Below are positions 61,088 through 64,000 of a DNA stretch of 64,000 bases, one piece after another. Numbering within the stretch: position 1 is the stretch's first letter; each line of letters starts with the position of its first letter. The stretch is from Pyxicephalus adspersus (taxonomy: Eukaryota; Chordata; Amphibia; Anura; Pyxicephalidae): contig NC_092859.1 in NCBI RefSeq assembly GCF_032062135.1, positions 114,074,561 through 114,138,560 on the forward strand, written 5' to 3'. The notes beneath the pieces are model-generated. The model was given only the letters and a program-made list of their open reading frames with translations. It was not told where the DNA came from and made no database searches. A program made the position numbers and the translations under genes.

Positions 61088-61352
61088 GAAAAGTTATGAA
61101 TTAATCTGCATGGAGTTTGCAGGTTCTCCCTGTGTTTGTGTGGGTTTCCTCAAGGTTCTCCGGTTTCCTCCCACATTCCAAAATCATGCAGTTAGCTTAG
61201 TTGGCTTCCCCTCAAATTGACTTTAGACTGTATTAAAGACATATGACTGATGAAGAAACATTAGATTGTGAACCCTTTGAGGGACAGCTAGTGACGTGAT
61301 TATGGTCTTTCTAAAGCTCTGCTTAATGTCGGCATAAATACTGTGAAAAAAA
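61088..61352 (+). mobile_element. SINE, 5'-truncated
   Basis: Begins within the SINE middle part (CTGCATGGAGTTTGCAGG, TTCTCCCTGTGTTTGTG, TTTCCTCCCACATTCC). It continues through TTGGCTTCCCCTCAAATTG and the tail ATTAGATTGTGAACCC ... GTCGGCATAAATACTG. The tRNA-like head is absent. Confidence 0.8.
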
Positions 61353-61354
61353 AC

Positions 61355-63570
61355 ACTGACCCAGCAATGTTGTATGGAAAGTGTGGTCATTTCACAAAAG
61401 TAGCTAAATATTACTATGAGGCCTGGTTTACATCTGTAATGCACACTGCATGGTAACACTTGTGACAAGCCTTGGTGCCCTGCAGTGCCATTCATCATAA
61501 ATGGAACCCCAACATACCATATATTACCGCAAGTACCATACAAATGGAAACATTTTTGTGAGATGTCATACAGTAGGGAACTCATTCAAATAAATGGGCT
61601 GCCTGATTTCACAGCACAGAAGTTCATGGTGCTACACTATCATAGCTGCATAAATGTGAAATAAGCCTTAGGGCCCATTCCGATCTATGCGTTAATGTGT
61701 GTATGATAGTGTGCCTTAAGTCACAAATTAACTTGCATTCCATTAAGGCAGCCATTTAAAATTGAATGGGCTGCCAACTCTCCCTAATGTGATAAATAAA
61801 AAGCAGAAGTCCCTAACACCACACGCCCCTATGCACTCTAGTAATGTGTTACTGCAACACATAGATCTAATTAAGCCTTTAATATTTTTGCAGGTGACTA
61901 CTTCCCATACATTTAATTTAGCTATGAATGTAATTTCCTAGATGTCTGTTTTAAGCATAGAAAGGCTGGATATTGTCTGTAAATTATAATCCATGTTTCT
62001 GAGCGTAATGGATTTGAATAAAGATCCTCCATTTTCATACCTCCTATTTGAGTTCAGTGATATTTCTGTAATGTCCAAGTACATTTAGCTCTGACTTATT
62101 GGTGCTATTATAGATAAAAAGCCATATGGTGATAATTATCACTTCATGGTGACCTGTATTTAAATCTGCAAATACATTTCTGACATCTTTTTCATTAGAC
62201 ATCACTAAACTGACATATTTTTGAAGTTATGCTTAACTCTCTGACATGTATTTGTCATTACATATCTGCTAATGGCATTCATTTAAAGTTAAATCCCAAA
62301 GCAAAGAGACAGGGGAAGGCTTATGCACCATAACCAAAGATAAATACTGAGAGAAAGTACTGTCCTGTCAAGATTGTAGCAACATGCACACTATCATAAT
62401 GAAGCAATAAATGCTAATTTGCATAGAATTGAATGTGACTCATAATACACATCACTACAATGAATATGTAATCAAGTGGATATTACAGATTTGCATAATT
62501 GCTTCCGAGACAGTCAATATCTTTATTGTTTTATAAAAAGATTCTAATGGTGTGATGTTATAGGACTGAATGACCTTTCATTTATAAATATACTGTGTGC
62601 AGTGAATGTTATATGTGTGTTTCTTACAACCCCAGAGGAGGAATGTTCATTATTTTATTATTATTATTAACCACGTACTGTTGATAAATTGTTTACTGAT
62701 GCTTTCATGTGCAGGCATTTTTGCTGAAAGTAAAGACTGGAGAAGATGAATTCATTATAATGAAATAGGAGAAAAAGCAACTCTGATGCTCTTATATCAG
62801 GAAGTCATTGTGGCAGCCATTTCCATTTATGAGGCATCCTGTCTCCTGCTTCCACCATTCTTTGGTTTTTCTTTACACCTAAAAGTTTGGTGTTTACAAA
62901 AAAATAGGTTTACTACATGAACATCTTGTCTGATTGTACCCCTTTCAGAGCTAGGCTTTGAATTTTTCTTCAATTTTACCTCAGTTTCCCAGCCCACTGA
63001 AGCTATTGGAAGGTAAATGGAGTAATCTTGCCCCATTAGCTAGTCAACAGAAACCTCCAGCTTCTTCCTTGGCAACATTGGCGGTCCAATTGTGGCCAAC
63101 AGTTCTCTGGTAGGCTTTGGCATTCTTCTATTTTATTAATACCTCTTCTGCTCAAGGAACCCCCTGAACTACGTAGCCTATTCAATCATGTTCGTGAAGA
63201 TGATATGTAAATATTATATAAATTATCAAACCAACAATTAAGACTGTGGTCAGGAAATTCCATGTTTATTTTTCCTATCTCATTCTTTTATTAGCACTGA
63301 TTTCCATGAAATGGAAGAACATGCAAGTATGATGCTCTTTGTATTATGGCAGCCATTTCCGTCTGCATATTGTCCACTTTCCCCACAATTTTTTTTAACC
63401 ATAACATACTTGTTATTGCTGAATCCTTGTCATTGTGATGCTGCTCATGAATCAACTGCTGTCCTTGTATCTTCAACAGTCCTGACTTGCTATTCTGCCA
63501 ATGCACCTACAACCTAAATATCCTGAACAGCACTTCCTAACCAACCCCACTTTTATGTTGTGTTCAGTCT
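61355..63570. other. Unassigned non-coding DNA
   Basis: No exon is recognised. The 120-codon minus-strand frame at 61223-61585 starts in this stretch but runs into the SINE tail and is not gene-like. A fragment GACTGGAGAAGATGAATTCAT near 62735 resembles the arm of the fold-back MITE family. The block at 62380-62590 is listed separately. Confidence 0.5.
62380..62590. promoter_or_regulatory. Candidate conserved non-coding element with paired octamer motifs
   Basis: Contains the near-palindrome ATGCTAATTTGCAT (62411-62424), which holds a canonical octamer on one strand and a one-off octamer on the other. A second canonical ATTTGCAT lies at 62489-62496, with several TAAT cores and CTTTATTGTTTTATAA near 62521. 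There is no repeat and no coding frame. POU-factor binding is an inference from motifs alone. Confidence 0.35.
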
Positions 63571-63574
63571 TAAT

Positions 63575-64000
63575 TAGTGTTGGTTGAATATCTCACTATT
63601 CGTTTTGACAGCTTTTCGATCGAATAGTGATAATGTTCGGGTGATCGAAAGCCGAATTCGAACACCATTGAAGTCAATAGTGGGAGAACTCAGGATATTT
63701 TTAGTGACTTTTAAGGGCTGCAAGAGCAATCCGATTGCTCTTGCAGCCCTTTACAAGTTGTATGTGTTCTGGGATAGTGTTTCTCTATCCAAGAACACAG
63801 GGCACTAGATGTGATGAGAGAAACTCTATCCAGGAACACATACTACAGGACTGCAACAGCGATCCTGATGGCTGTTGCTAGTAGTATGTGTTCTTGGATA
63901 GAGTTTCTATCCAAGAACACAGGGCACTAGATGTGATGAATGGGGAAACTTGTCCCCATTCAACCTCTAGTGCCTGGGGTTCCCCTGCAGTCACAGCTGT
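63575..64000. mobile_element. Hairpin-rich repeat element (TAGTGTTGGTT family), cut by window end
   Basis: The left end TAGTGTTGGTTGAATA matches 6697. Hairpins include perfect 17-bp arms at 63714-63730 and 63734-63750 around CCG. A 28-bp pair (63819-63846 with 63881-63908, one mismatch) is built on GTTCTTGGATAGAGTTTCT. The last bases (CCTCTAGTGCC, CTGCAGTCACAGCTG) repeat modules of the 6697 element, so the copy continues beyond 64000. Confidence 0.75.

Noticed and set aside
61223..61585. 120-codon minus-strand frame
   Set aside because: Its 3' part is antisense to the SINE tail and the rest resembles no protein.

Overview
The window is vertebrate nuclear DNA, very probably from an anuran amphibian and most likely a ranoid frog. 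It is AT-rich, has no operon structure, and is studded with dispersed repeats whose sequences I associate with frog genomes. These include an L1 LINE with Transposase_22-type ORF1, L2-type LINE tails, tRNA-headed SINEs that share the L2 tail, Tc1/mariner remnants, fold-back MITEs opening TGGGCCTGATTT, TTAA-ended MITEs, and a hairpin-rich family opening TAGGGATGAGC or TAGTGTTGGTC. The species assignment is inference from remembered repeat families.

I found no convincing host protein-coding exon, tRNA, rRNA or CRISPR array. The only proteins I can recognise are broken transposon proteins. The largest is a nearly full-length L1 on the minus strand (38367-44440) flanked by a target-site duplication. 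Its ORF1 is split by frameshifts. Its ORF2 keeps every endonuclease active-site motif and RT motif A, but an in-frame deletion has removed the RT core with the YADD/FADD motif. Three Tc1/mariner copies (7545-8720 plus; 15555-15960 and 44990-46140 minus) and the C-terminal end of an L2-type polymerase (3663-3881 minus) are also visible.

Layout: 1-3.5 kb unassigned; 3.5-8.7 kb a dense transposon cluster (L2 end, hairpin elements, Tc1 with a SINE nested in it); 8.7-17.5 kb mostly unassigned with scattered repeat remnants; 17.6-29 kb several blocks that look like conserved non-coding elements, separated by MITEs and one minus-strand copy of a repeat also seen at 11.6-12.2 kb; 29-38 kb quiet; 38.4-44.4 kb L1; 45-46.1 kb Tc1; 47.6-50.5 kb fold-back element, TTAA MITE and minisatellite; 54-57.5 kb fold-back elements, a composite hairpin element and a degenerate tandem repeat; 59.4-61.4 kb two SINEs; 63.6-64 kb a hairpin element running off the window.

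The best overall reading is a gene desert or very large intron, possibly a developmental regulatory landscape, colonised by transposons of several ages. The most unusual objects are the members of the hairpin-rich repeat family (4000-4380, 6697-7530, 55376-55635, 63575-64000). They share internal modules, are built from chains of near-perfect palindromes, and in two cases have CTAG termini with 6-bp target duplications that do not fit the common superfamilies. No repeat library, alignment or conservation data were available, so family names rest on recognition and the conserved-element calls are low-confidence.
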